Shown: positions 15,492 through 23,326 of the stretch, piece by piece
How the letters are laid out: each line of letters begins with the position of its first letter
How positions within the stretch are numbered: position 1 is the first letter of the stretch
From: Phycisphaerae bacterium
GTDB lineage: Bacteria; Planctomycetota; Phycisphaerae; Tepidisphaerales; Tepidisphaeraceae
DNA length: 30,561 nt
Assembly: GCA_030448225.1 (NCBI GenBank)
Contig: JAUJNJ010000093.1
Location: 1 to 30,561 of the forward strand
Reading direction: 5' to 3'
Program-made: the position numbers and the translations under genes
The notes under the pieces: model-generated
What the model saw: the letters and a program-made list of their open reading frames with translations, nothing else
What the model was told of the DNA's origin: nothing
Databases searched by the model: none

Positions 15492-17006
15492 GTGAACGGG
15501 TGGGACGAACTGATCGCAATGGCGATGCTGGGGGCCGACCGCCAGCCCTACCGGCCGCCCGACGCCGGCGGGGCGGTGCGGCCGCTGCTCGGGGCGATCG
15601 ACGCGGGCGACGCGCCGGCCGCGCTGCTCGACGCGGCGGCCGTGCTGGCGACGTACCGCCTCGCGGGCGTCAAGCCGCGCGGCGACGCCCCGCCGCTACC
15701 GGAGCCGGCGCCCGCCGAGACGCGCCCGCCCGTGCCGGACCCCGCGGGGGAGCGACTGCTGCGCAATCTGGCCGGCGAGCACCGCGAGGCGCTGGGCGAG
15801 TGGCTCGACGCCGTCGCCGCCGCCGGCAAGCGCGTGCCGTTCCGCGCGCTTCCGCACCTGCTGGAGGCGGGGCGGGCGTCGGCGGAGGTGCGGAACGTCC
15901 TGCCGCGCGTGATCGGCGAGCGCGGGCAGTGGCTGTTGAAGCAGAACCCGGACTGGCAGTACGCCGCCGTCGCCACCGACCCGGCCGTGTGGGAGACGGG
16001 GCAGCGGGCGGAGCGCGTCGCGCTGCTGTCGCACCTGCGCGCGACGGATGCGGCCCTGGCGCGGTCGCTCGTCGCGTCGAGTTGGGAGCGCGAGGAGCCG
16101 GAGTTCCGCAGCGCGATCCTCGGCGCGATGGAGCAGGGGCTCGACCCGGCCGACGAGCCGTTCCTGGAGGCCGCGCTCGACGACAAGCGGAAGGACGTGC
16201 GCCGCCGGGCGGCCGACCTGCTCGCCCGCCTGCCGGGGTCGGCGCTCGTCGCGCGGATGATCGCCCGCCTCGAGCCGCTCGTTCGCCTCCAGCGCAAGGG
16301 GCCGGGGAAGATCGTGCTCGACGTGACGCTGCCGGCGACGCCGGACAAGCCCGCCCAGCGCGACGGCGTGGAGCCGGCGAAGCCGGCGGGCACGTGGCTG
16401 GGCGAGAAGGCGTGGTGGCTGTCGCAGATCGTCGGCGCCGTGCCGCCGTCGCACTGGACGGGCGGCGGCGACGGCGCGCCGTCGCCCGACGTGCTGCTGA
16501 AGGCCGCGGAGAAAACCGAGTGGGGCCGCCTGTTCCGCGCCGCCTGGACGACCGCCGCCATCCGCCACCGCGACCCGGTGTGGGCCGCGGCCGTGCTGGC
16601 GGTGCGGCCGGCGGTGGACGAGGAGACCGAACAACTCCTCGCGCTGCTCACGCCCGCGGCCCGCGAGGCGCACGTGGCCGCGCAGCTCGCCGAGGGTTCG
16701 GCCGCCAAGGTCGAGGTGCTGTCGCTGCTGACGTCGCTCCCGCGCCCGTGGGGGCCGGCGCTGTCGCGCCGGTTCCTCGATCTGCTCCGCCAGCACGTGG
16801 GCGCCAAGGGCGTGTCGTCGTCCGAGGGGTGGCACTTGCGCACGACGCTGAAGAAGTTCGGCTACACGCTCGACGCATCGACCGCCGCCGGCGCCGGGGC
16901 GGGGTGGCCGACGGATTCGAAGCATTGGCCGCAGTGGTCGGCCGGGGTGGAGGAGATGCTCTCGGTGCTCGGGTTCCGACACGACATGCTCAAGGAGGTC
17001 GCGTGA
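15492..17006 (+). CDS. DUF5691 family protein
   Basis: Partner protein found beside MoxR/DUF5682/VWA genes, role unknown. GTG 15492 is chosen because GGGAGG lies at 15479-15484; the frame itself is open to a TTG at 15456. The 504-residue product starts MNGWDELIAMAMLGADRQPY, the typical DUF5691 opening, and contains helical HEAT-like stretches such as DEPFLEAALDDKRKDVRRRAADLLARLP and WWLSQIVGAVPPSHW. No catalytic motif is visible, which suggests a scaffold. Its stop (TGA 17004-17006) overlaps the GTG start of the MoxR gene, so the two are translationally coupled. Confidence 0.85.
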   Translation: MNGWDELIAMAMLGADRQPYRPPDAGGAVRPLLGAIDAGDAPAALLDAAAVLATYRLAGVKPRGDAPPLPEPAPAETRPPVPDPAGERLLRNLAGEHREALGEWLDAVAAAGKRVPFRALPHLLEAGRASAEVRNVLPRVIGERGQWLLKQNPDWQYAAVATDPAVWETGQRAERVALLSHLRATDAALARSLVASSWEREEPEFRSAILGAMEQGLDPADEPFLEAALDDKRKDVRRRAADLLARLPGSALVARMIARLEPLVRLQRKGPGKIVLDVTLPATPDKPAQRDGVEPAKPAGTWLGEKAWWLSQIVGAVPPSHWTGGGDGAPSPDVLLKAAEKTEWGRLFRAAWTTAAIRHRDPVWAAAVLAVRPAVDEETEQLLALLTPAAREAHVAAQLAEGSAAKVEVLSLLTSLPRPWGPALSRRFLDLLRQHVGAKGVSSSEGWHLRTTLKKFGYTLDASTAAGAGAGWPTDSKHWPQWSAGVEEMLSVLGFRHDMLKEVA

Positions 17007-18172
17007 GCGCAGCAACCGCAACTAAAGTGAAGTCCGCCGCCGCCGCTACTACGGCCGCGCCGACGAACACCGCGCCGGCGCAGTCCGACGGCCAGGCCGT
17101 CCTGCGCCGCCACGCGGAGCAGCAGTACGCCGAGGAACTGGCCGAGCTGGCGAAGCTCGACAGCCGGCCGAAGCCGCCGAACTGGAAGCTCTCGCCGTGG
17201 GCGGTCTCGACGTACCTGCTCGGCGGCACGCTCGACAGCGGCTTGAAGATCGCGGCGAAGTACATCGGCAACAAGCGCGTGATCGAGATCGCGATCGCCA
17301 CGCTCGCCACCGACCGCGCGCTGCTCCTGCTCGGCGTGCCCGGCACCGCCAAGACGTGGGTGAGCGAGCACCTCGCCGCCGCCGTCAGCGGCGACAGCAC
17401 GCTCATCGTGCAGGGCACGGCCGGCACGAGCGAGGAGGCGATCCGCTACGGCTGGAACTACGCCCAGCTCCTGGCGAAGGGCCCGTCGCTCACCGCCCTC
17501 GTGCCGAGCCCGATGATGGTCGCGATGCGCGAGGGGAAGATCGCCCGCGTCGAGGAGCTGACGCGCATCCCGTCGGAAGTGCAGGACACGCTCATCACCG
17601 TGCTGTCGGAGAAGACGCTGCCGATCCCCGAGCTAGGCGACGAGGTGCAGGCCCGAAAGGGCTTCAACGTGATCGCCACGGCCAACAACCGCGACAAGGG
17701 CGTGAACGAGCTGTCGAGCGCCTTGAAGCGCCGCTTCAACACGGTGATCCTGCCCGTGCCGGCCAGCACCGACGAGGAGGTGGAGATCGTGCAGCAGCGC
17801 GTCACGAGCCTCGGCCGCGCGCTGGAGATCCCCGCCGAGCCCCCCGCGCTGGCCGAGATCCGCCGGATCGTCACCGTCTTCCGCGAGCTGCGCGACGGCA
17901 AGACGGCCGACGGCAAGACGAAGCTCAAGAGCCCCAGCGGCTCGCTCAGCACCGCCGAGGCGATCAGCGTCGTGAACAACGGCATGGCCCTGGCCGCCCC
18001 ATTCGGCGACGGCACGCTCCGCCGGCGACGTGGCGTCGGGCCTCGTCGCCTCGTCGCGGTCGTGAAGGACCCGGTGCAGGACGTGGTGGTGTGGAAGGAA
18101 TACCTCGAGACCGTCGTGAAGGAGCGCGACGGGTGGAAGGATTTGTATAGGGCGTGCCGGGAGGCGATGTGA
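17003..18172 (+). CDS. MoxR-type AAA+ ATPase, YehL-like
   Basis: Ring-forming ATPase thought to act as a chaperone together with a VWA partner. It starts at GTG 17003, with AAGGAGG at 16992-16998, and has 389 residues. Walker A GVPGTAKT is at 111-118. The Walker B region is VEELTRIP (183-190) where most MoxR proteins have a DE-x-N-R, a change typical of the YehL branch. Sensor 1 lies in IATANNRDKG (224-233) and the arginine finger region is LKRRF (241-245). The first 30 residues are an Ala/Thr-rich tail. Residues about 340-355 read Arg/Val noise where the other frame gives AGDVASGLVA, so two compensating indels lie at about 18020-18060. The stop overlaps the next ATG (TGATG). Confidence 0.92.
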   Translation: MSAATATKVKSAAAATTAAPTNTAPAQSDGQAVLRRHAEQQYAEELAELAKLDSRPKPPNWKLSPWAVSTYLLGGTLDSGLKIAAKYIGNKRVIEIAIATLATDRALLLLGVPGTAKTWVSEHLAAAVSGDSTLIVQGTAGTSEEAIRYGWNYAQLLAKGPSLTALVPSPMMVAMREGKIARVEELTRIPSEVQDTLITVLSEKTLPIPELGDEVQARKGFNVIATANNRDKGVNELSSALKRRFNTVILPVPASTDEEVEIVQQRVTSLGRALEIPAEPPALAEIRRIVTVFRELRDGKTADGKTKLKSPSGSLSTAEAISVVNNGMALAAPFGDGTLRRRRGVGPRRLVAVVKDPVQDVVVWKEYLETVVKERDGWKDLYRACREAM

Positions 18173-18687
18173 TGGCAGCGGCACGCGACGCAGGGAAGAC
18201 GCTCTACCTGGAGCGGCTCAACGACGAGTTCGTATGCTGGTGCAAGTGCGAGCGCTCGCTCGTCAGCACGCCGGCCCAAGCCGACTGCCCGTGGTGCGGG
18301 TGCGGATGGCTGTTCACGTGCATAACCTGCGGCAAGGCCTTCACGTTCGCCCGCGCAGTCCGGGTGCCCGAAACGTTAGATGAATTGGTCGGTCGCGACC
18401 TACGGACCAAGTACGGCGAGCCGCCCTCGGACGAACTGCTTAGCAACGGCGTTGAGTGGATGGAGTTTCTCCTCCAGGACGTCGTGCCGGGACAGGTCTA
18501 CGTCTACTTTGACGGCCTCTACGTAAATGCCGACGCCCCTCACGTTCGCCACGAGGGGATCTATGCGGAGCACGACCTGCCGTACGTCCCTCAGGTCCGG
18601 GCGATGGAGGATCCGCAGGCGGACGCACGCGTGTTAAGTGACATCGGCTACTGGAAGAAGCGGCGGATCGAACGGCCGGACGAGTAG
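18172..18687 (+). CDS. Unrecognised zinc-ribbon protein in the MoxR operon
   Basis: 171 residues from ATG 18172, sharing one base with the stop of the MoxR gene, so probably coupled to it. The N-terminal third carries eight cysteines: C22, C24 and C26 (CWCKC), C39, C42 and C44 (CPWCGC), C50 and C53 (CITCGKAF). This suggests two zinc-binding knuckles. The rest (VPETLDELVGRDLRTKY, VPGQVYVYFDGLYVNADAP) is soluble and acidic, without a known motif. It is followed by a 154-base gap with a repeat. It is not a standard member of yehLMPQ-like loci as far as I know. Confidence 0.75.
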   Translation: MAAARDAGKTLYLERLNDEFVCWCKCERSLVSTPAQADCPWCGCGWLFTCITCGKAFTFARAVRVPETLDELVGRDLRTKYGEPPSDELLSNGVEWMEFLLQDVVPGQVYVYFDGLYVNADAPHVRHEGIYAEHDLPYVPQVRAMEDPQADARVLSDIGYWKKRRIERPDE

Positions 18688-18765
18688 CAGCGGCCTAAAG
18701 CCGTCCGGGATCACCGTCAGAGGCGCGTTGAGGGAGTTGGGCGTCACGAATGCTTCCTCCCGTGC

Positions 18766-18793
18766 CTAGATCCCTCGCTCCGCTTGGGATGAC
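18766..18793. repeat. Dispersed repeat fragment (GATCCCTCGCTCCGC...)
   Basis: CTAGATCCCTCGCTCCGC followed by TTGGGATGACG is a widespread bacterial intergenic sequence, usually seen in the other orientation as GTCATCCCAAGCGGAGCGAGGGATCT. Here it lies in the 154-base gap between the zinc-ribbon gene and the DUF5682 gene. A related element lies at 28059-28154. Confidence 0.55.
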
Positions 18794-18841
18794 GGGACTG
18801 TCGCCCCAGGCGCTAAGACCGTTCTGCAGAACGGAGGCAAG

Positions 18842-21412
18842 GTGAGCGTGGCTGAGCCACTGAGTATCCTCGGCATCCGCCACCACGGCCCCGGCTCGGC
18901 GCGGAGCGTGCGGCGGGCGCTGGAATCGCTGTCGCCAGACTGCGTGCTGATCGAGGGCCCGCCCGACGCGGCGGAGATCCTGCCCCTCGCGGCCGACAAG
19001 GGGCTGAAGCCGCCGGTGGCGATCCTCGTCTACGCGCCGGACGAGCCGAGCCGGGCGGTGTATTACCCGTTCGCCAGTTTTTCGCCGGAGTGGCAGGCGA
19101 TCCAGTACGCGCTGAAGCGGAAGGTGCCCGTGCGGTTCATGGACCTGCCGCAGGCGCACCGCTTCGGCGAAGACGAGGAGCGCACGGCGGGCGGGGAGGA
19201 CGAGAAGCCATCAGCCGCCGGCGAAGGAGATGCGGCGGACGAGGCCGTGACGGCTAACACTCCCGGCGGCGCGAAGTCCGATCCCGCGACGACGACCGTC
19301 ACTGCCACCGCCTCGCCTGGCACCGCACCCGCCGCCGTGGCCGGAACTGCGCCCGCCGGCGCCGCGGGGGCGACCGATCCGGCCGCCGGCGACGCCGCGT
19401 CGCTCGCGTCGGAGCCCGCGCCCGCCATCGAGGATCAAATCCCCGACGACGTCCGCCGCGACCCGCTCGTTGCGCTGGCGCGGGCGGCGGGGTACGAGGA
19501 CGGCGAGCGGTGGTGGGAGCACGTCGTCGAGCAGCGGCGGGCCGACGACGCCGGCGTGTTCGACGCGATCCGCGAGGCGATGGCCGCCCTCCGCGAGGCG
19601 CTGCCGCAGGCCACCCGCCCCGACGACCTCCGCCGCGAGGCGTACATGCGCCAGACGATCCGCGCGGCGCAGCAGGAAGGCTTCGAGCGTGTCGCCGTCG
19701 TCTGCGGCGCGTGGCACGCGCCGGCGCTGGACGTCGGGCGACAAGAGGCACGCGGCCCCGCCGCCGGTCCGGGCGACGTCGCCGCCGCCGCCGAACATCC
19801 TGCCCGCATCCCCTCCGCGAAGGACGACGCGGCGGCGCTGAAGAACCTCCCCAAGGCGAAGGTCGCCGCGACGTGGATCCCCTGGACCTACGGCCGGCTC
19901 ACGTTCGCCAGCGGCTCCGGGGCGGGCGTCGAGTCGCCCGGCTGGTACGACCACCTCTTCCACCACACGACGGCCGCCGATCGCGAAGGCGGCGGCGGCG
20001 ACGGTCGCGTCGTCGTGCGGTGGATGACGCGCGTCGCCCGGTTGTTTCGCGAGCAGGACATCGACTGCTCGTCGGCCCACGTGATCGAGTCGGTCCGCCT
20101 CGCCGAGACGCTCGCCAACATGCGCGGCCGCACGCTCCCGGACCTGGCCGAACTCAACGACGCCGCCCGCGCCGTCTTCTGCTTCGACACCGACGTCGCG
20201 ATGCGCCTCATCGCGCAGAAGCTCATCGTCGGCGAGCGCCTCGGCGAGGTGCCGGACGACGCGCCGGCCGTCCCGCTTCAGCACGATTTGGCGCGCGAGC
20301 AGAAGCGCCTTCGCCTCAAGCCCGAGGCGACGTGGAAGGACATGGATCTCGATTTGCGCAAGGAACTCGACCTCGACCGAAGCCGCCTCCTCCACCGCCT
20401 CAACCTGCTCGGCGTCGGCTGGGGTAAAGTTCATGAAGGCTCGCGCGGCAAGGGGACGTTCCGCGAGTCGTGGCGGATCGAGTGGCACCCGGAGTTCGCC
20501 GTCCGGATCATCGAGGCCGGCACCTGGGGCAACACCGTCGCCGGCGCCGCCGCCACGTTCACGCGCGACGCGGCCGACAAGGCGAAGGACCTGCCGTCGC
20601 TCACGAGGCTGCTCGACCACGTCTTGCTGGCCGACCTGCCGGACGCGGTCGACCACGTCATGCGGCGGCTGGAGAACGAGGCGGCCGTCGCCAGTGACAT
20701 CGCGCACCTCATGGACGCGCTGCCGCCGCTGGCGAGCGTGCTGCGGTACGGCAACGTCCGCCAGACCGACGCGAGCATGGTCGGCCACGCCGTGACCGGC
20801 CTCGTCGCGCGCGTCACGGCCAACCTCCCCAACGCCTGCGGCTCGCTCGACGACGACGCGGCCGCCGCGATGTACGGCCGGATCGGTGCGACGAACACCG
20901 CGCTGTCGCTCCTGCAAAACGCCGACCACCTCGCCGCCTGGCGCGCCACGCTGCGGCACCTCAGCAACGCCCCGAACCTGCACGGCCTCGTCGCCGGCTT
21001 CGCCTGCCGCCTGCTGATGGACGCCGGCGACTTCGACGCCGACGAGTCCGCCCAGCGCCTCGGCCTCGCCCTCAGCACGGCCAACGACCCGAAGCAGGCC
21101 GCCGATTGGATCGAGGGGTTTCTCAAGGGTAGCGGCGCGGTCCTGCTCCACGACGAGGGCCTGTGGCGCGTGCTCGACGACTGGGTGAGCGGCCTGCGCG
21201 ATGACGCGTTCACCGCGCTGCTCCCGCTCCTGCGCCGCACGTTCGCCACGTTCGAACCCGCCGAACGCCGCCAGATGGGCCAGCGCGTGAAGCGCGGCCC
21301 GGTCGGCGGCGGGCCGGCGCGCGGCGGCGGCGAGGCGGACGCCGACGTCGACCACGAGCGGGCGGCGCTCGTGCTGCCGGTGCTGCGGGAACTGCTCGGC
21401 TTGAACGGGTGA
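18842..21412 (+). CDS. DUF5682 family protein, YehM-like
   Basis: Large partner of the MoxR-VWA pair, 856 residues from GTG 18842 with GGAGG at 18833-18837. It opens LSILGIRHHGPGSARSVRRAL, the DUF5682 signature, with DCVLIEGPPD at 33-42, FMDLPQAH at 99-106 and VVCGAWHAPAL at 286-296. Two GxxH-like motifs and a Glu in this arrangement resemble TraB/EreA-type enzymes. Residues about 110-200 are an Ala/Thr/Pro-rich, probably disordered insert. The C-terminal half is helical (RLLDHVLLADLPDAVDHVMRR and similar), with a Gly/Arg-rich segment just before the end. The enzymatic role is unproven. The stop overlaps a GTG of the following gene. Confidence 0.88.
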   Translation: MSVAEPLSILGIRHHGPGSARSVRRALESLSPDCVLIEGPPDAAEILPLAADKGLKPPVAILVYAPDEPSRAVYYPFASFSPEWQAIQYALKRKVPVRFMDLPQAHRFGEDEERTAGGEDEKPSAAGEGDAADEAVTANTPGGAKSDPATTTVTATASPGTAPAAVAGTAPAGAAGATDPAAGDAASLASEPAPAIEDQIPDDVRRDPLVALARAAGYEDGERWWEHVVEQRRADDAGVFDAIREAMAALREALPQATRPDDLRREAYMRQTIRAAQQEGFERVAVVCGAWHAPALDVGRQEARGPAAGPGDVAAAAEHPARIPSAKDDAAALKNLPKAKVAATWIPWTYGRLTFASGSGAGVESPGWYDHLFHHTTAADREGGGGDGRVVVRWMTRVARLFREQDIDCSSAHVIESVRLAETLANMRGRTLPDLAELNDAARAVFCFDTDVAMRLIAQKLIVGERLGEVPDDAPAVPLQHDLAREQKRLRLKPEATWKDMDLDLRKELDLDRSRLLHRLNLLGVGWGKVHEGSRGKGTFRESWRIEWHPEFAVRIIEAGTWGNTVAGAAATFTRDAADKAKDLPSLTRLLDHVLLADLPDAVDHVMRRLENEAAVASDIAHLMDALPPLASVLRYGNVRQTDASMVGHAVTGLVARVTANLPNACGSLDDDAAAAMYGRIGATNTALSLLQNADHLAAWRATLRHLSNAPNLHGLVAGFACRLLMDAGDFDADESAQRLGLALSTANDPKQAADWIEGFLKGSGAVLLHDEGLWRVLDDWVSGLRDDAFTALLPLLRRTFATFEPAERRQMGQRVKRGPVGGGPARGGGEADADVDHERAALVLPVLRELLGLNG

Positions 21413-21426
21413 GGGGGCGCGCGACG

Positions 21427-22053
21427 ATGGGATTGTTCCGACGCAACCAACCACCCACGCGGGCGACGGCGGCGATGAGGGAACTGCTCGACGAACTCGA
21501 TCGGCTCGGCTTCTACCGGTCTTGCACCCCGGCCGCCGTCGCCGCCGCACGGGCGCGGGCGCTGGCGGACGGCTACCTGTTCGAGATCGAGACCAGCCGC
21601 ACCTTCTTCGCCGACGCCGAGGCCATCGCCGAGGGTGGCGTCGGCGACTTCGTCGAGGGGGGCAGGCCGTTCCTCGACCGCGCGGGCGTCGCCGTGCCGC
21701 GGATCGTCGAGGTCCCGGCCGAGCCGGATTACGTCGTCCGCGTCGGCGACGTCGACCACACGATTTATGTGGCGACGCAGGCGGATTCGGCCTACCTCTG
21801 GGCGCTCGCCCAGGCGCGGGCGATGCGGATCGTGAACCATATCCTCGCCGCCGGCGGGTCCGACGAGCGCGTCTACGCCCTCATCGCCGGCAACAACGAC
21901 AGCATCGCGGTGTTCCTCACGCCCGCCATGCACGCGGCAATCGCGGCGGCAACGGACGTGCACAAGTGCGAGGTGCCGATCTCCGCGGACGATTTGGAGC
22001 GCGAGGCGATCGCCGGGATGACGAAGGAAAAGGGATGGAGGGCCGGATCATGA
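21427..22053 (+). CDS. Unrecognised soluble protein in the MoxR-VWA operon
   Basis: 208 residues from ATG 21427 (MGLFRRNQPPTRATAAMREL), with GAGGGGG at 21411-21417 as ribosome binding site. A GTG at 21409 overlapping the DUF5682 stop is an alternative start. The sequence is mixed alpha/beta: ELLDELDRLGFYRSC, GYLFEIETSRTFFADAEAIA, VVRVGDVDHTIYVATQADS, ERVYALIAGNNDSIAVFLTP. No signal peptide, membrane segment or known motif is seen. The stop overlaps the start of the VWA gene as ATGA (22050-22053), so it is firmly inside the operon. I do not recognise the family. Confidence 0.78.
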   Translation: MGLFRRNQPPTRATAAMRELLDELDRLGFYRSCTPAAVAAARARALADGYLFEIETSRTFFADAEAIAEGGVGDFVEGGRPFLDRAGVAVPRIVEVPAEPDYVVRVGDVDHTIYVATQADSAYLWALAQARAMRIVNHILAAGGSDERVYALIAGNNDSIAVFLTPAMHAAIAAATDVHKCEVPISADDLEREAIAGMTKEKGWRAGS

Positions 22054-23237
22054 GCGACACGTCAGTCGACGAACGCGCCCGGCGCTGGCGCCTGCTGCTC
22101 GGCGGCGGCGACGCCGACGGCATCGGCGTTGGGCTGGGAAAGATCGACCTCGGGATGGACGGGGCGCTCCAGGCGCTTTACGCGGCGGGGCGCGAGCGGG
22201 AGGCGGAGAAGGGAAAGAGCCGCCGGGGCGGGCTGGGGGCGTCGGCGCCGTCGGTGGCGCGGTGGCTGGAGGACATCCGCAAGTACTTCCCGTCGTCGGT
22301 CGTGCGGGTGATGCAGAAGGACGCGCTCGAGCGGCTGAACCTCCAGCAGATGCTGATGCAGCCGGAGTTGCTCGAGGCGGTCGAGCCGGACGTGCACCTC
22401 GTGGCGAACCTGCTGTCGCTCAGCGGCGTGATGCCGGCCAAGACGAAGGAGACGGCGCGAATCGTCGTGCGCAAGGTCGTCGAGGAGCTCGAGCGGAAGC
22501 TCGCGGCCCCGATGCGCCAGGCGGTGATGGGCAGCCTCAACCGCGCGACGCGCAACCGCCGGCCGCGGCACAACGAGATCGACTGGAACCGCACGATCCG
22601 CGCGAACCTCAAGCACTACCAGCCGGAGTACCAGACGATCGTCCCGGAGCAGCGCATCGGCTACGGCCGCAAGCGGTCGAGTTTGCGCGACATCATCCTC
22701 TGCATCGACCAGAGCGGCTCGATGGCCACGAGCGTCGTCTACGCCGGCGTGTTCGGCGCGGTGCTGGCGTCGCTGCCGGCCGTCCGGACGCAGGTCATCG
22801 TGTTCGACACGGCCGTCGTCGACCTCACCGAGAAACTGTCGGACCCGGTCGACGTTTTATTCGGCACCCAACTCGGCGGCGGCACGGACATCAACAAGGC
22901 GCTGGCCTACTGCCAGGGCCTCGTCCGCCAGCCGCAGGAGACGATCCTCGTGCTCATCAGCGATCTGTACGAAGGCGGCATCCGCGACGAGATGCTGAAG
23001 CGGGCCGGCTCGATCCTCGCCTCCGGCGTCAGCATGATCACGCTCCTGGCTTTGAGCGATGAAGGCGCCCCGTTCTACGACCACACGACCGCCGCCATCC
23101 TCGCCACGATGGGCTCCCCGGCGTTCGCCTGCACGCCCGACAAGTTCCCCGAGCTCATGGCCGCCGCCATCAGCCGTCAGGACGTCGGCCAATGGGCCGC
23201 GGCGAACGGGATCGTGACCTCGCGCGGGGAAGGGTAG
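22050..23237 (+). CDS. VWA domain protein, YehP-like
   Basis: Metal-dependent adhesion-type protein that pairs with MoxR ATPases, 395 residues from ATG 22050, with GGAGGG shortly upstream. An N-terminal helical region (ARWLEDIRKYFPSSVVRVMQ, MRQAVMGSLNRATRNR) is followed by a VWA domain. All MIDAS metal-site residues are present: DQSGS at 220-224, Thr279 in GGGTDINKAL and Asp305 in LISDLYEGG. IDWNRTIRANLKHYQPEYQTIVPE just before the domain is the usual link sequence in YehP/CoxE-like proteins. No signal peptide or membrane helix is present, so it is cytoplasmic. It is the last gene of the operon and is followed by an inverted repeat. Confidence 0.92.
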   Translation: MSDTSVDERARRWRLLLGGGDADGIGVGLGKIDLGMDGALQALYAAGREREAEKGKSRRGGLGASAPSVARWLEDIRKYFPSSVVRVMQKDALERLNLQQMLMQPELLEAVEPDVHLVANLLSLSGVMPAKTKETARIVVRKVVEELERKLAAPMRQAVMGSLNRATRNRRPRHNEIDWNRTIRANLKHYQPEYQTIVPEQRIGYGRKRSSLRDIILCIDQSGSMATSVVYAGVFGAVLASLPAVRTQVIVFDTAVVDLTEKLSDPVDVLFGTQLGGGTDINKALAYCQGLVRQPQETILVLISDLYEGGIRDEMLKRAGSILASGVSMITLLALSDEGAPFYDHTTAAILATMGSPAFACTPDKFPELMAAAISRQDVGQWAAANGIVTSRGEG

Positions 23238-23242
23238 GCGTG

Positions 23243-23326
23243 AGGTGGTGGGGTGGTTGGGTGGTGGAGTGGTGGGGTAGAAGAATCGCATTCACTCCAC
23301 CACACCACCACCCGACCACTCCACCA
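23243..23326. repeat. Inverted repeat between convergent genes (possible two-way terminator)
   Basis: A GGTGGTGGGGTGG-rich arm at 23243-23280 is matched by a CCACCACCCGACCACTCC-rich arm at 23294-23326, with a loop of about 13 bases and few mismatches. It lies just after the VWA stop and overlaps the 3' end of the opposite YwaF-like gene. A hairpin here could stop transcription from both sides, although there is no U-run, so termination is inference. Confidence 0.6.

Noticed and set aside
15500..17002. Upstream extension of the MoxR frame (would make an 890-residue protein)
   Set aside because: It is the shadow frame of DUF5691. The GTG at 17003 has a strong AAGGAGG site and gives a normal MoxR length.
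19211..21550. 779-residue minus-strand open frame opposite DUF5682
   Set aside because: It is antisense to a clearly recognised gene, its text is Arg/Val/Glu/Gly-rich without motifs, and long antisense frames are expected in DNA of this GC content.
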